Shown piece by piece: positions 1 through 5,873 of a stretch of 22,699 nucleotides of DNA. The DNA comes from SIG636 sp045537905 (lineage in GTDB: Bacteria; Bacillota; Clostridia; Oscillospirales; CAG-382): contig JAZSQJ010000072.1 in the NCBI GenBank assembly GCA_045537905.1, positions 1 to 22,699 of the forward strand. The letters are read 5' to 3'. A program made the translations under genes and the position numbers. The notes under the pieces were generated by a model. The model did no database searches and was not told where the DNA came from. It saw only the letters and a list, made by a program, of their open reading frames with translations. Each line of letters opens with the position of its first letter. Position 1 is the stretch's first letter.

Positions 1-54
1 CGTCCACAGGACGCTCGCCAAGAGCCGCCTTTCAAATCCACCCTTTTTTAAGTT

Positions 55-88
55 AAATAAAAAACCAGCCCTATCGGACCGGTTTTTC
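55..88 (-). terminator. Intrinsic terminator of the tRNA operon
   Basis: Read on the minus strand, AACCGGTCC-GATA-GGGCTGGTT forms a 9-bp stem (two G-U pairs) followed by a run of T residues. It lies just downstream of the tRNA-Tyr CCA end. Positions 1-54 beyond it show no gene I can support, only a small CGTCC-ACA-GGACG hairpin at the very edge of the window. Confidence 0.75.
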
Positions 89-95
89 GTAAATC

Positions 96-180
96 TGGTG
101 GGAGCGGGTGGATTCGAACCACCGAAGTCGTTGACAACAGATTTACAGTCTGCCCCCTTTGGCCACTCGGGAACACTCCC
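96..180 (-). tRNA. tRNA-Tyr (anticodon GTA)
   Basis: On the minus strand the acceptor arms GGGAGTG and CGCTCCC pair, with discriminator A and a genomically encoded CCA (plus positions 96-98). The anticodon loop reads CTGTAAA, giving anticodon GTA. The T arm is GGTGG-TTCGAAT-CCACC. A long variable arm accounts for the 85-nt length, as expected of bacterial tRNA-Tyr, a class II tRNA. It is the second gene of a two-tRNA transcript, 7 nt downstream of tRNA-Thr. Confidence 0.97.
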
Positions 181-187
181 CCATTGT

Positions 188-262
188 TGGAGCTGGTGAA
201 GGGAGTTGAACCCCCAACCTGCTGATTACAAATCAGCTGCTCTGCCATTGAGCTACACCAGC
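188..262 (-). tRNA. tRNA-Thr (anticodon TGT)
   Basis: On the minus strand acceptor GCTGGTG pairs with CACCAGC, followed by discriminator T and encoded CCA. The anticodon arm GCTGA-TTTGTAA-TCAGC gives anticodon TGT (threonine). The D arm contains AGCTCAATGGCAGAGC and the T loop is TTCAACT. At 75 nt it is a normal class I tRNA. It is the first gene of the tRNA operon, about 40 nt downstream of a consensus promoter. Confidence 0.97.
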
Positions 263-304
263 ATTGTTTTGCAACAGCAACCGTTCTCACGGCCAGCGAA
301 GCTA

Positions 305-333
305 ATTATAGCATAGTGTAACCCCTTTGTCAA
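305..333 (-). promoter_or_regulatory. Consensus sigma-A promoter of the tRNA operon
   Basis: On the minus strand TTGACA (plus 328-333) is followed after exactly 17 nt by TATAAT (plus 305-310), with an extended -10 TGC just before it. Both hexamers match consensus perfectly, typical of a stable-RNA promoter. The leader before tRNA-Thr contains a small CCGT-GAGA-ACGG hairpin. No terminator is visible between the bioY stop at 370 and this promoter, so read-through from bioY into the tRNAs is possible. Confidence 0.9.
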
Positions 334-369
334 GACATTTTTTTGCTTTTTATCAAAAAAATTTATCTT

Positions 370-888
370 TTATTTTCTCCCGTAAATTGCGGCAGAAATA
401 GGCTTTGCCAAACCCAGAGCTACCCACACCAGCAAAGCGTCCTTAAGGATATAAGGTGCAGAGGAACTCAGCAGAGAAGCGGCAAAGGAAGTGCCTGTAA
501 CAAAGGCAAACTGTACCGTTCCCAACAGGTGGCAAGCCACAAGACCTATCAAGGCAAGGCTAAAGCCTGCAAGCCGTCCCTTGCCCTCTGCCAGTCCGCA
601 GGGGATACCCATTAGTACAAAGCCCCATATAAAACCGCCCGTGGGACCAAGCAGAGCATCCGCTCCGCCACGGAAGAAGGCAAACACAGGCAAGCCGATA
701 GCACCCATGCCTATATATAATATAATTGAAGCTAAACTAACCCTCCATCCAAACACAGCGGCGCCCAAAGCAATGGCAAAGCACTGCAGAGTAAGGGGTA
801 CGGCGGGGAAGGGTATAACAATCTGGGAGATAACGGCATATACTGCCGCCAGCACTGCGGTCGTAACCGGTGTTCTCAGCCTGCTCAT
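370..888 (-). CDS. bioY: Biotin ECF transporter substrate-binding subunit BioY
   Basis: A 172-aa, almost entirely hydrophobic protein with about six membrane segments, the normal size for BioY. Family signatures are VPLTLQ near residue 30 and GPTGGF at residues 81-86, followed by the typical WGFVLMG stretch. BioY is the membrane S-component that binds biotin and works with the shared energy-coupling module (EcfA, EcfA', EcfT), which is not encoded in this window. It is translated immediately after birA: the birA stop and the bioY start overlap as ATGA (885-888), implying translational coupling and a shared biotin use and uptake operon. No biotin repressor can be assigned, because the adjacent BirA lacks a DNA-binding domain. 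Identity is firm from sequence and context. Confidence 0.95.
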   Translation of the reverse strand: MSRLRTPVTTAVLAAVYAVISQIVIPFPAVPLTLQCFAIALGAAVFGWRVSLASIILYIGMGAIGLPVFAFFRGGADALLGPTGGFIWGFVLMGIPCGLAEGKGRLAGFSLALIGLVACHLLGTVQFAFVTGTSFAASLLSSSAPYILKDALLVWVALGLAKPISAAIYGRK

Positions 889-1694
889 CGTCCACCGCCC
901 TTCAGCCTCACGCTTACCTCGCCCGAGTTCAGAGCAATACGGTTTCCGCCCTCGTCCTCTATAAGCAAGGCGTATCTGTCGTCCACGCCCAAGACCCTGG
1001 CGTTGTAGCAGTCACCGCCACGGTATACGGTTACGTCTTTACCTATAACAAAGCACTTGCTTCTGTAGTCCTCCAAAGCCTTGCCGTTGAAGGGGTTTTC
1101 GGCATATTCAAATACCCTCCTTGCGATGTCTGCCGCAAGTTGGTTAAACAAGCCCTCTTTGCGGGCACCGTGGGGGAGCAATGCCGTAGCAATGTCCCTT
1201 ATCTCCTCGGGAAAGCCTCCGTCGGGAGCATAAACGTTAAGCCCGATACCAACGATAACAAAGCTCGTTTTAGCAAGCAAGGGGTCGATACTAGCCTCGG
1301 TAAGTATGCCGCAAAGTTTTTTACCGTCTGCGTAAACGTCGTTTACCCATTTTATTGCGGTGTTTATACCCAGCAACCTGTCCACCGTCTCGGCAACGGC
1401 AAGGGCAGCCAGAGGAGTGATAAGGGCGGTGTCCTCAGGGCAAAGCTCGGGTCTTAACAGCAGGCTCATATACAAGCCCCCCTCTGCAGAGCAAAAGCTA
1501 CGGCCCAAACGCCCCTTGCCGCCTGTTTGCTGTCTGGCGATAAGCACGGTACCCTCCGGGGCACCGTTGATAGCGGCACTCCACAGCTCACTGTTGGTGG
1601 AAACGGCACGGTCTACCACCTGTACCTTATAAGCCTTGCCCAAAAGAGCGGCTATTTTATTTTCACAAATAAAGTCCCCACGGCAAGCGTTCAT
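885..1694 (-). CDS. birA: Biotin--[acetyl-CoA-carboxylase] ligase, single-function BirA
   Basis: A 269-aa biotin protein ligase that activates biotin with ATP and attaches it to the lysine of carboxylase biotin-carrier domains in the cytoplasm. Visible motifs are the biotinyl-AMP loop GGKGRLGR (58-65), KWVNDV (115-120) followed by GKKLCGIL with the catalytic lysine region (~125-131), GIGLN (149-153), and a C-terminal SH3-like BPL domain (about 215-265). The N-terminus runs almost straight into the catalytic domain, so the winged-helix repressor domain of bifunctional BirA is absent; this is a group I ligase. I place the start at ATG 1694, preceded by TTTGGAG at 8 nt. An upstream in-frame ATG at 1763 would add 23 residues lying across the promoter and is rejected. 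It overlaps bioY by 4 nt. Confidence 0.94.
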   Translation of the reverse strand: MNACRGDFICENKIAALLGKAYKVQVVDRAVSTNSELWSAAINGAPEGTVLIARQQTGGKGRLGRSFCSAEGGLYMSLLLRPELCPEDTALITPLAALAVAETVDRLLGINTAIKWVNDVYADGKKLCGILTEASIDPLLAKTSFVIVGIGLNVYAPDGGFPEEIRDIATALLPHGARKEGLFNQLAADIARRVFEYAENPFNGKALEDYRSKCFVIGKDVTVYRGGDCYNARVLGVDDRYALLIEDEGGNRIALNSGEVSVRLKGGGR

Positions 1695-1716
1695 AATACA
1701 GTCTCCAAATTTCCGG

Positions 1717-1745
1717 TTGACATACGGCAAGATTAAAAGTATAAT
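1717..1745 (+). promoter_or_regulatory. Promoter of the parvulin-like foldase gene
   Basis: TTGACA (1717-1722), 17-nt spacer, TATAAT (1740-1745): a perfect sigma-A consensus on the plus strand. The expected start near 1752 leaves a leader of about 50 nt before the ATG at 1806. Its -10 box sits 2 bp from the -10 box of the opposing birA promoter. Confidence 0.88.
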
Positions 1746-1747
1746 AA

Positions 1748-1776
1748 ATTGTAGCATAGGCACAAAGTTTTGTCAA
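1748..1776 (-). promoter_or_regulatory. Promoter of birA-bioY
   Basis: On the minus strand TTGACA (plus 1771-1776), 17-nt spacer, TACAAT (plus 1748-1753). Transcription would start near 1741 and give a leader of about 45 nt to the birA ATG at 1694. It overlaps the divergent promoter on the plus strand, so only one can be occupied by RNA polymerase at a time. Confidence 0.85.
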
Positions 1777-1805
1777 CAAGCACGGTTTGTTAAAGGAGCA
1801 TAGAT

Positions 1806-3473
1806 ATGGCAACTAAAAAGGAAATAAAAAAACAAAACAAGGATAAGTACCGCGGCAGATACCGTATCCTGAGGGAGCTTAGATGGTGGGTAGCGGGCGT
1901 CCTTGCGATCTGTATAGCAATAACTGCCTGGGCGGTAGCAGACCGCTCTGAAAGGCAGGCGTCCCTTGAAGGTCTTGCCGCAGGGGACAGATTTAGGGAC
2001 ACTGTGGTTATCACAGGGGGGCAAACCACCGTTAACCTTATGCACTTCAGCTACTATTTTTACGATGCGTATTATGATTTGATGGCAAGCGACCGTTTCT
2101 CCAGTGACTACGGTGCCTACGGGCTGGACCCCGAAAAGCCTCTTAAGGAGCTGGAATACACCGCTCTCCGCACCTGGTTTGACCAGCTGCTTGAGGAGGT
2201 ATATACAGGGGTTGACCAGGCTGTTCGCTATGCAGAGCTTGCCCGTGAAAAAGGCACCGCTCTTGATGCCGAGGACAAAAAGGCTATCGAGGATGAGATA
2301 AAGGCTATCGAAAGTAAAGCCGAGGAGGAGGGCACCACCCTTGCCAACTATCTGGACTACAGATACTGTGCAGGTATGACGGTGGAGGACCTTCGTGCCG
2401 CTATGAGCCTGTATAAGCTGGGTGAAAAGCAGTATACCCTTTCCGTTGACGAGATGGTAAGCTGTACCGACGAGGAAATAGAAGCCTATTACGAAGCAAA
2501 CAAATCCAGCCTGCAGACCGTGGACTATACCTTCTTTAAGTTCTATGCAGAAACCAAGGCAGAGCTTGAGAAAAAGGCAAAGACCTTTACTGCCTGCAAG
2601 ACCGTAGAGGAGTTTACCGCCCTTATCGAAAAGGATATCAGGGCACAGGGGGCAGGCGACAAGGAGGTAAAGGATTACCTGGAGCAAAGCCAACGCCGTA
2701 TAGACTACACGGAAAAGGACGCTATGTCCGACTGGGCGTTTTCCGAAGACAGAGTGGTGGGCGATACCTTTGTGGAATACGGGGAAAACTCCTGCACGGT
2801 ATACTGGCTTATGCGCAGCGGTGTGAAAATAACCCGTCCTTCAGCAAACGCCCGCAGTATACTTATAAGCGGCGCATCCTTTAAGTCTGATGAAGCAGCC
2901 AGGGCATTTGCCGAGGAGCTTATGGAAAAGGCAAGAAAGGACGGTACCGAGGACTACTTTATAAAGCTGGTTAAGGAAAACAGCTTCGACCTTAACACCG
3001 CCTACTACGGCGGTGAGTATGCCGATATCGTTCCCGGCGACGTTGTTGCTGAGTATGAGGAATGGGTGTTCCGTGACGAACGCAAATACGGCGACATTGA
3101 TATGGTAAAAAGCGGCAACGATTACCATATAATTTTCTTCCTCAGCCACGGCGACCCTTGCTGGAAGGTAACGGCAAGAAACGCTCTCATTGACAAAAGG
3201 CAGGAAAACTTTACGGCTGATATTGAAAGTGATATCCCTCTTATCAAGGACGAGTATTTTGTAAGCGAAAACCTGGCAGACGACCTTGCAACCGACCGTG
3301 ACCGTAACTATGTGGCAGTATACGAGGACGGCAAGCTGTTTTATCAGGTTTACGACGGGATTTTTTCCTTCCTTAATATAATGGTAGCTGTAAGCCTTAT
3401 AGCTCTTGCGGCAACTCTGTGGTGCTTTATCGAGACTGCAAGGCTTAACAAAAAGTACGGCTACCGTGCATAG
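1806..3473 (+). CDS. Membrane-anchored SurA/PrsA-like peptidylprolyl isomerase
   Basis: A 555-aa protein with a basic N-terminus, one membrane segment at about residues 27-45, a long extracytoplasmic region, and a second membrane segment near the C-terminus (about 520-542) followed by a short basic tail. The central part looks like SurA-N/chaperone sequence with a possible degenerate isomerase module (about 220-340). Residues 347-447 fit the parvulin pattern: ARSILI, an AEEL helix, GGEYADIVPGD, EYEEWVF and the closing DYHIIFFLS. The likely role is folding of secreted or envelope proteins. The start at ATG 1806 follows AAAGGAG at 7 nt. It is a single-gene unit with its own consensus promoter and a strong terminator at 3495-3537. 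Unlike PrsA it has no lipoprotein cysteine and is anchored at both ends. Catalytic activity is uncertain. Confidence 0.8.
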   Translation: MATKKEIKKQNKDKYRGRYRILRELRWWVAGVLAICIAITAWAVADRSERQASLEGLAAGDRFRDTVVITGGQTTVNLMHFSYYFYDAYYDLMASDRFSSDYGAYGLDPEKPLKELEYTALRTWFDQLLEEVYTGVDQAVRYAELAREKGTALDAEDKKAIEDEIKAIESKAEEEGTTLANYLDYRYCAGMTVEDLRAAMSLYKLGEKQYTLSVDEMVSCTDEEIEAYYEANKSSLQTVDYTFFKFYAETKAELEKKAKTFTACKTVEEFTALIEKDIRAQGAGDKEVKDYLEQSQRRIDYTEKDAMSDWAFSEDRVVGDTFVEYGENSCTVYWLMRSGVKITRPSANARSILISGASFKSDEAARAFAEELMEKARKDGTEDYFIKLVKENSFDLNTAYYGGEYADIVPGDVVAEYEEWVFRDERKYGDIDMVKSGNDYHIIFFLSHGDPCWKVTARNALIDKRQENFTADIESDIPLIKDEYFVSENLADDLATDRDRNYVAVYEDGKLFYQVYDGIFSFLNIMVAVSLIALAATLWCFIETARLNKKYGYRA

Positions 3474-3494
3474 CTCTTGATGATGAAGTAAGCT

Positions 3495-3537
3495 CACCCC
3501 CAACAGGTGTAAACACCCCTGTTGGGGGTGTTTTTTT
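3495..3537 (+). terminator. Intrinsic terminator of the foldase gene
   Basis: CACCCCCAACAGG (3495-3507) pairs perfectly with CCTGTTGGGGGTG (3518-3530), giving a 13-bp stem followed by seven T residues. It separates this gene from the dcw cluster. The gap 3474-3791 otherwise holds only the mraZ promoter and operator region. Confidence 0.95.
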
Positions 3538-3640
3538 ACAAAAAATTCCAACATTCCTCTTCTGCAGAACAGAGGAACGAAGGGGTGTGTAATTTAAGTG
3601 ACATAATGCAAAAAAACTTATAAAAAACTAAAAATAACTA

Positions 3641-3669
3641 TTGCATTTTTTATAATCATAATATATAAT
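3641..3669 (+). promoter_or_regulatory. Promoter of the dcw cluster
   Basis: TTGCAT (3641-3646), 17-nt spacer, TATAAT (3664-3669). The expected transcription start is near 3676, giving an mraZ leader of roughly 115 nt. Three phased GTG repeats directly downstream look like the MraZ operator. Confidence 0.85.
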
Positions 3670-3680
3670 AAAAACATCGG

Positions 3681-3704
3681 GTGGAATTTTGTGGGGAGAT
3701 GTGA
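3681..3704 (+). promoter_or_regulatory. Probable MraZ operator (three direct repeats, 10-bp phase)
   Basis: GTGGA, GTGGG and GTGAC begin at 3681, 3691 and 3701, exactly one helical turn apart, at the start of the transcript. Known MraZ operators in other bacteria are short TGGG- or AAAGTG-type direct repeats with the same 10-bp period near the mraZ promoter. The arrangement therefore fits autorepression by the MraZ encoded about 90 bp downstream. The site is recognised from pattern and position only. Confidence 0.7.
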
Positions 3705-3791
3705 CACAAAAACCCTAAAATCACTCCAAAAAAATGACACCTTTCCCTAAAAATGCTATTTTTATTGAGATAACCGAAAGGAGGGGCAAGC

Positions 3792-4214
3792 TTGTTTATA
3801 GGTGAATATAGGCACACACTGGATACCAAGGGCAGGCTGTCCTTTCCTGTTAAGCTAAGGGACAAGCTGGGTGCAGAGTTTGTAATGTGCCGCGGCTATG
3901 AGCATTGCGTTATGATATATCCCAAGGATGCGTGGGAGGAGTTTGCGGCTAGGTTTGAGAGCCTGCCTGTAGTAGAAAACAGGCGTCTGCCCCGTTACTT
4001 CTTTTCCAGCGGTGAGTGGGCAAGCCTTGATTCTCAGGGCAGGGTAGTTGTCCCCCAGCGTTTCCGCACCTTTGCGGGCATAGATAAAAACGTAGTGATT
4101 ATCGGCAACAACAAGCATCTGGAGCTGTGGGATGAAGCGGCTTGGGATAAGGAGCTTGAGATCGGTATGGAAACCGACAGCATCAGGGACAGAATGATAG
4201 AGCTTGGGTTCTGA
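3792..4214 (+). CDS. mraZ: Transcriptional regulator MraZ
   Basis: A 140-aa protein made of two SpoVT/AbrB-like halves, each with the conserved turn: DTKGRLSFP near residue 11 and DSQGRVVVP near residue 80. MraZ is a ring-forming DNA-binding protein that represses its own dcw operon. The N-terminal MFIGEYRHTL matches the family start, so translation begins at TTG 3792, seven nt after an AAAGGAGG site; no ATG alternative keeps the conserved N-terminus. A non-AUG start may hold down synthesis of this autorepressor. The stop at 4212-4214 is one nt before the rsmH ATG, so the two are translationally coupled. Confidence 0.96.
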   Translation: MFIGEYRHTLDTKGRLSFPVKLRDKLGAEFVMCRGYEHCVMIYPKDAWEEFAARFESLPVVENRRLPRYFFSSGEWASLDSQGRVVVPQRFRTFAGIDKNVVIIGNNKHLELWDEAAWDKELEIGMETDSIRDRMIELGF

Positions 4215-4215
4215 T

Positions 4216-5139
4216 ATGGAATTTAGACATTATACAGTCCTGCGTGAGGAGTCTGTTGATTTGCTTGACCTTAAGGACGGCGGCATTTATGTAGACTGTA
4301 CTCTTGGCGGAGCAGGTCACACAAAACTGATTTTAGAAAGGCTTGACGGCGGTAAGGTAATAGGTATCGACCGTGATGCCGACGCAATAGAAAACGCAAA
4401 GCAAAGGGTAAACGACAGCCGTTTTATAGCGGTAAAAAGTAATTTTTCAGAGCTGGATACGGTTCTTGCCGATTTGGGCATAGACAAGGTAGACGGAGTG
4501 CTGATGGATTTGGGCGTTTCCTCTCATCAGCTTGACACGGTGGAAAGGGGCTTTTCCTACAGCGTGGATGCACCCCTTGATATGCGTATGGATAAAGACG
4601 GCGGAGAGGATGCCGCCTACGTGCTTAACAATTATCCCGAGGAGGAGCTTGCCCGTATTATGTGGGAGTACGGTGAGGAGCGTTTCAGCCGCCGTATAGC
4701 CGCCCAGATAGTAAAGGAAAGGGAAAACACACCCTACACCTCCACCAAGCAGCTGTACGATACGGTGTTTGCGGTGGTAAAGGGCAGTAAAGCCGACAAG
4801 CTTTCCTCAGTAAAAAGGGTCTTTCAGGCTGTTCGTATCCAGGTCAACGGTGAGCTGTCAGCTATAACCGAGGCGTTGGAAAAGGCGGCGGCGCATCTTA
4901 AGCCGGGCGGCAGATTGGCAGTAATCAGCTTTCATTCTCTGGAGGACAGGCTGGTTAAGAAATGCTTCACAGACTTGGCAAGCGGTTGCCGGTGCCCAAA
5001 GGACTTGCCCGTTTGCGTTTGCGGCAAGACACCCGAGTTTAAGCTGATAACACGGAAGCCTACCCTCCCCAGTGACAGGGAGCTGGGTGAAAACTCCCGT
5101 TCCCACAGCGCAAAGCTACGCTGTGCGGAAAAGCTGTAA
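4216..5139 (+). CDS. rsmH: 16S rRNA (cytosine-1402-N4)-methyltransferase RsmH (MraW)
   Basis: A 307-aa SAM-dependent methyltransferase that modifies C1402 in the decoding centre of 16S rRNA. Motifs are HYTVLREE at the N-terminus, the SAM-binding DCTLGGAGH (27-35), GIDRD (50-54), MDLGVSS (97-103) and PLDMRMD (120-126), with SFHSLEDR and a cysteine-containing CRCP/CVC stretch near the end. The ATG at 4216 is chosen because it directly follows the mraZ stop and gives the family N-terminus; an upstream in-frame TTG at 4204 lies inside mraZ. No strong ribosome binding site is visible, consistent with coupling. Length is normal. Confidence 0.97.
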   Translation: MEFRHYTVLREESVDLLDLKDGGIYVDCTLGGAGHTKLILERLDGGKVIGIDRDADAIENAKQRVNDSRFIAVKSNFSELDTVLADLGIDKVDGVLMDLGVSSHQLDTVERGFSYSVDAPLDMRMDKDGGEDAAYVLNNYPEEELARIMWEYGEERFSRRIAAQIVKERENTPYTSTKQLYDTVFAVVKGSKADKLSSVKRVFQAVRIQVNGELSAITEALEKAAAHLKPGGRLAVISFHSLEDRLVKKCFTDLASGCRCPKDLPVCVCGKTPEFKLITRKPTLPSDRELGENSRSHSAKLRCAEKL

Positions 5140-5163
5140 AAACAAAAATAAGAAAGGAAAAGT

Positions 5164-5183
5164 GCCTACGGATATCCGCAGGC
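5164..5183 (+). promoter_or_regulatory. Leader hairpin in front of the ftsL-like start
   Basis: GCCT (5164-5167) pairs with AGGC (5180-5183), and CGGA (5169-5172) with TCCG (5175-5178), giving a compact hairpin between an upstream AAAGGA (5153-5158) and the weak GGTGA site 4 nt before ATG 5193. It may bring the stronger upstream site near the start codon or limit initiation. It is a visible structure with inferred function. Confidence 0.45.
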
Positions 5184-5192
5184 GGTGACGAG

Positions 5193-5744
5193 ATGGAACA
5201 GAGAAGAGTAAACAATAAGCCTGCAAATAAAGCGCCTGTTTCAAACAGGCAAAAGACCGGTGCCGTAGTTTCCAAAAAGCAGGCGGCACATCCCGTAGCA
5301 CGCCGTACCATAGCGGATATACCCAAGCTTGATATAGTTACCAAGAGGGACGAGGTTAAAAAGCCCTTCCCCTACGCAACGGTTTTGGCGGCAATCTGCT
5401 TTACCGTAATGTTTTTGTTTTTGGTAATGAACTACACCTCCCTTGACGAGCTTAAGGACGAGGTAATAAGACAGGACAAGCAGATAACCCAGCTTACGGA
5501 CAAAAAGCAGAAACTGGAGGAAAAGGTTGCAAAAAAGGACAACCTGGACGAGATAACCAAGTATGCCGAGAACGAGCTTGGTATGGTAAAAAAGGAAGAG
5601 GTAGAGCTTGGGCCCTACTACATAGACCTTAATACGGACGACGACGTACAGATAACCGAGTACGAGGACGAGACCGAAAACGGACTTGGCGTATTGCTTA
5701 CGGGTGTAGGCAACGTAATAAAGGATTTCTTTGCAGGGGAATAA
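5193..5744 (+). CDS. ftsL: FtsL/DivIC-like septum formation protein
   Basis: A 183-aa bitopic membrane protein. A basic, Lys/Arg-rich cytoplasmic N-terminus of about 57 residues is followed by one membrane segment (about 60-80), a leucine-zipper-like coiled coil (about 83-118), and the family motif YAENELGMVKKEE near 125-137. FtsL-type proteins form a trimer with FtsB/DivIC and FtsQ/DivIB that activates the FtsW-PBP pair. Its place between rsmH and the PBP gene is the standard ftsL position. It is longer than usual: an acidic linker and a possible amphipathic helix (about 164-182, ending VIKDFFAGE) extend the C-terminus. Sequence alone cannot fully separate FtsL from DivIC/FtsB; position favours FtsL. 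Confidence 0.8.
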   Translation: MEQRRVNNKPANKAPVSNRQKTGAVVSKKQAAHPVARRTIADIPKLDIVTKRDEVKKPFPYATVLAAICFTVMFLFLVMNYTSLDELKDEVIRQDKQITQLTDKKQKLEEKVAKKDNLDEITKYAENELGMVKKEEVELGPYYIDLNTDDDVQITEYEDETENGLGVLLTGVGNVIKDFFAGE

Positions 5745-5791
5745 GTGTTTCCCCTGCACAATCATAAATTATAGTGTTTTGCATATATTTT

Positions 5792-5822
5792 AGGGTAAAA
5801 GCGTCTTTTTTCGCTTTACCCT
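5792..5822 (+). terminator. Possible internal terminator/attenuator before the PBP gene
   Basis: AGGGTAAA-A-GCG (5792-5803) pairs with CGC-TTTACCCT (5812-5822) with one bulged A, then TATTTG. It resembles a weak intrinsic terminator inside the operon, in the 129-nt gap between the ftsL-like gene and the PBP gene. The short, interrupted T tract suggests partial read-through. Confidence 0.45.
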
Positions 5823-5873
5823 TATTTGACTATATAAAGACAAGTGTTTTTTCTGTAACGAGGCGTAAATTTT

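Noticed and set aside
1..50. A possible gene end or partial tRNA at the left edge
   Set aside because: Only a 5-bp hairpin (CGTCC-ACA-GGACG) and low-complexity sequence are visible; too little remains to call any feature.
48..290. An 80-codon minus-strand open frame across the tRNA genes
   Set aside because: It is explained entirely by tRNA-Thr and tRNA-Tyr, both with complete cloverleaf features and CCA ends.
1773..2693. A 306-codon minus-strand open frame opposite the foldase gene
   Set aside because: It is antisense to a gene with clear domain structure, promoter, ribosome binding site and terminator, and has no recognisable motif of its own.
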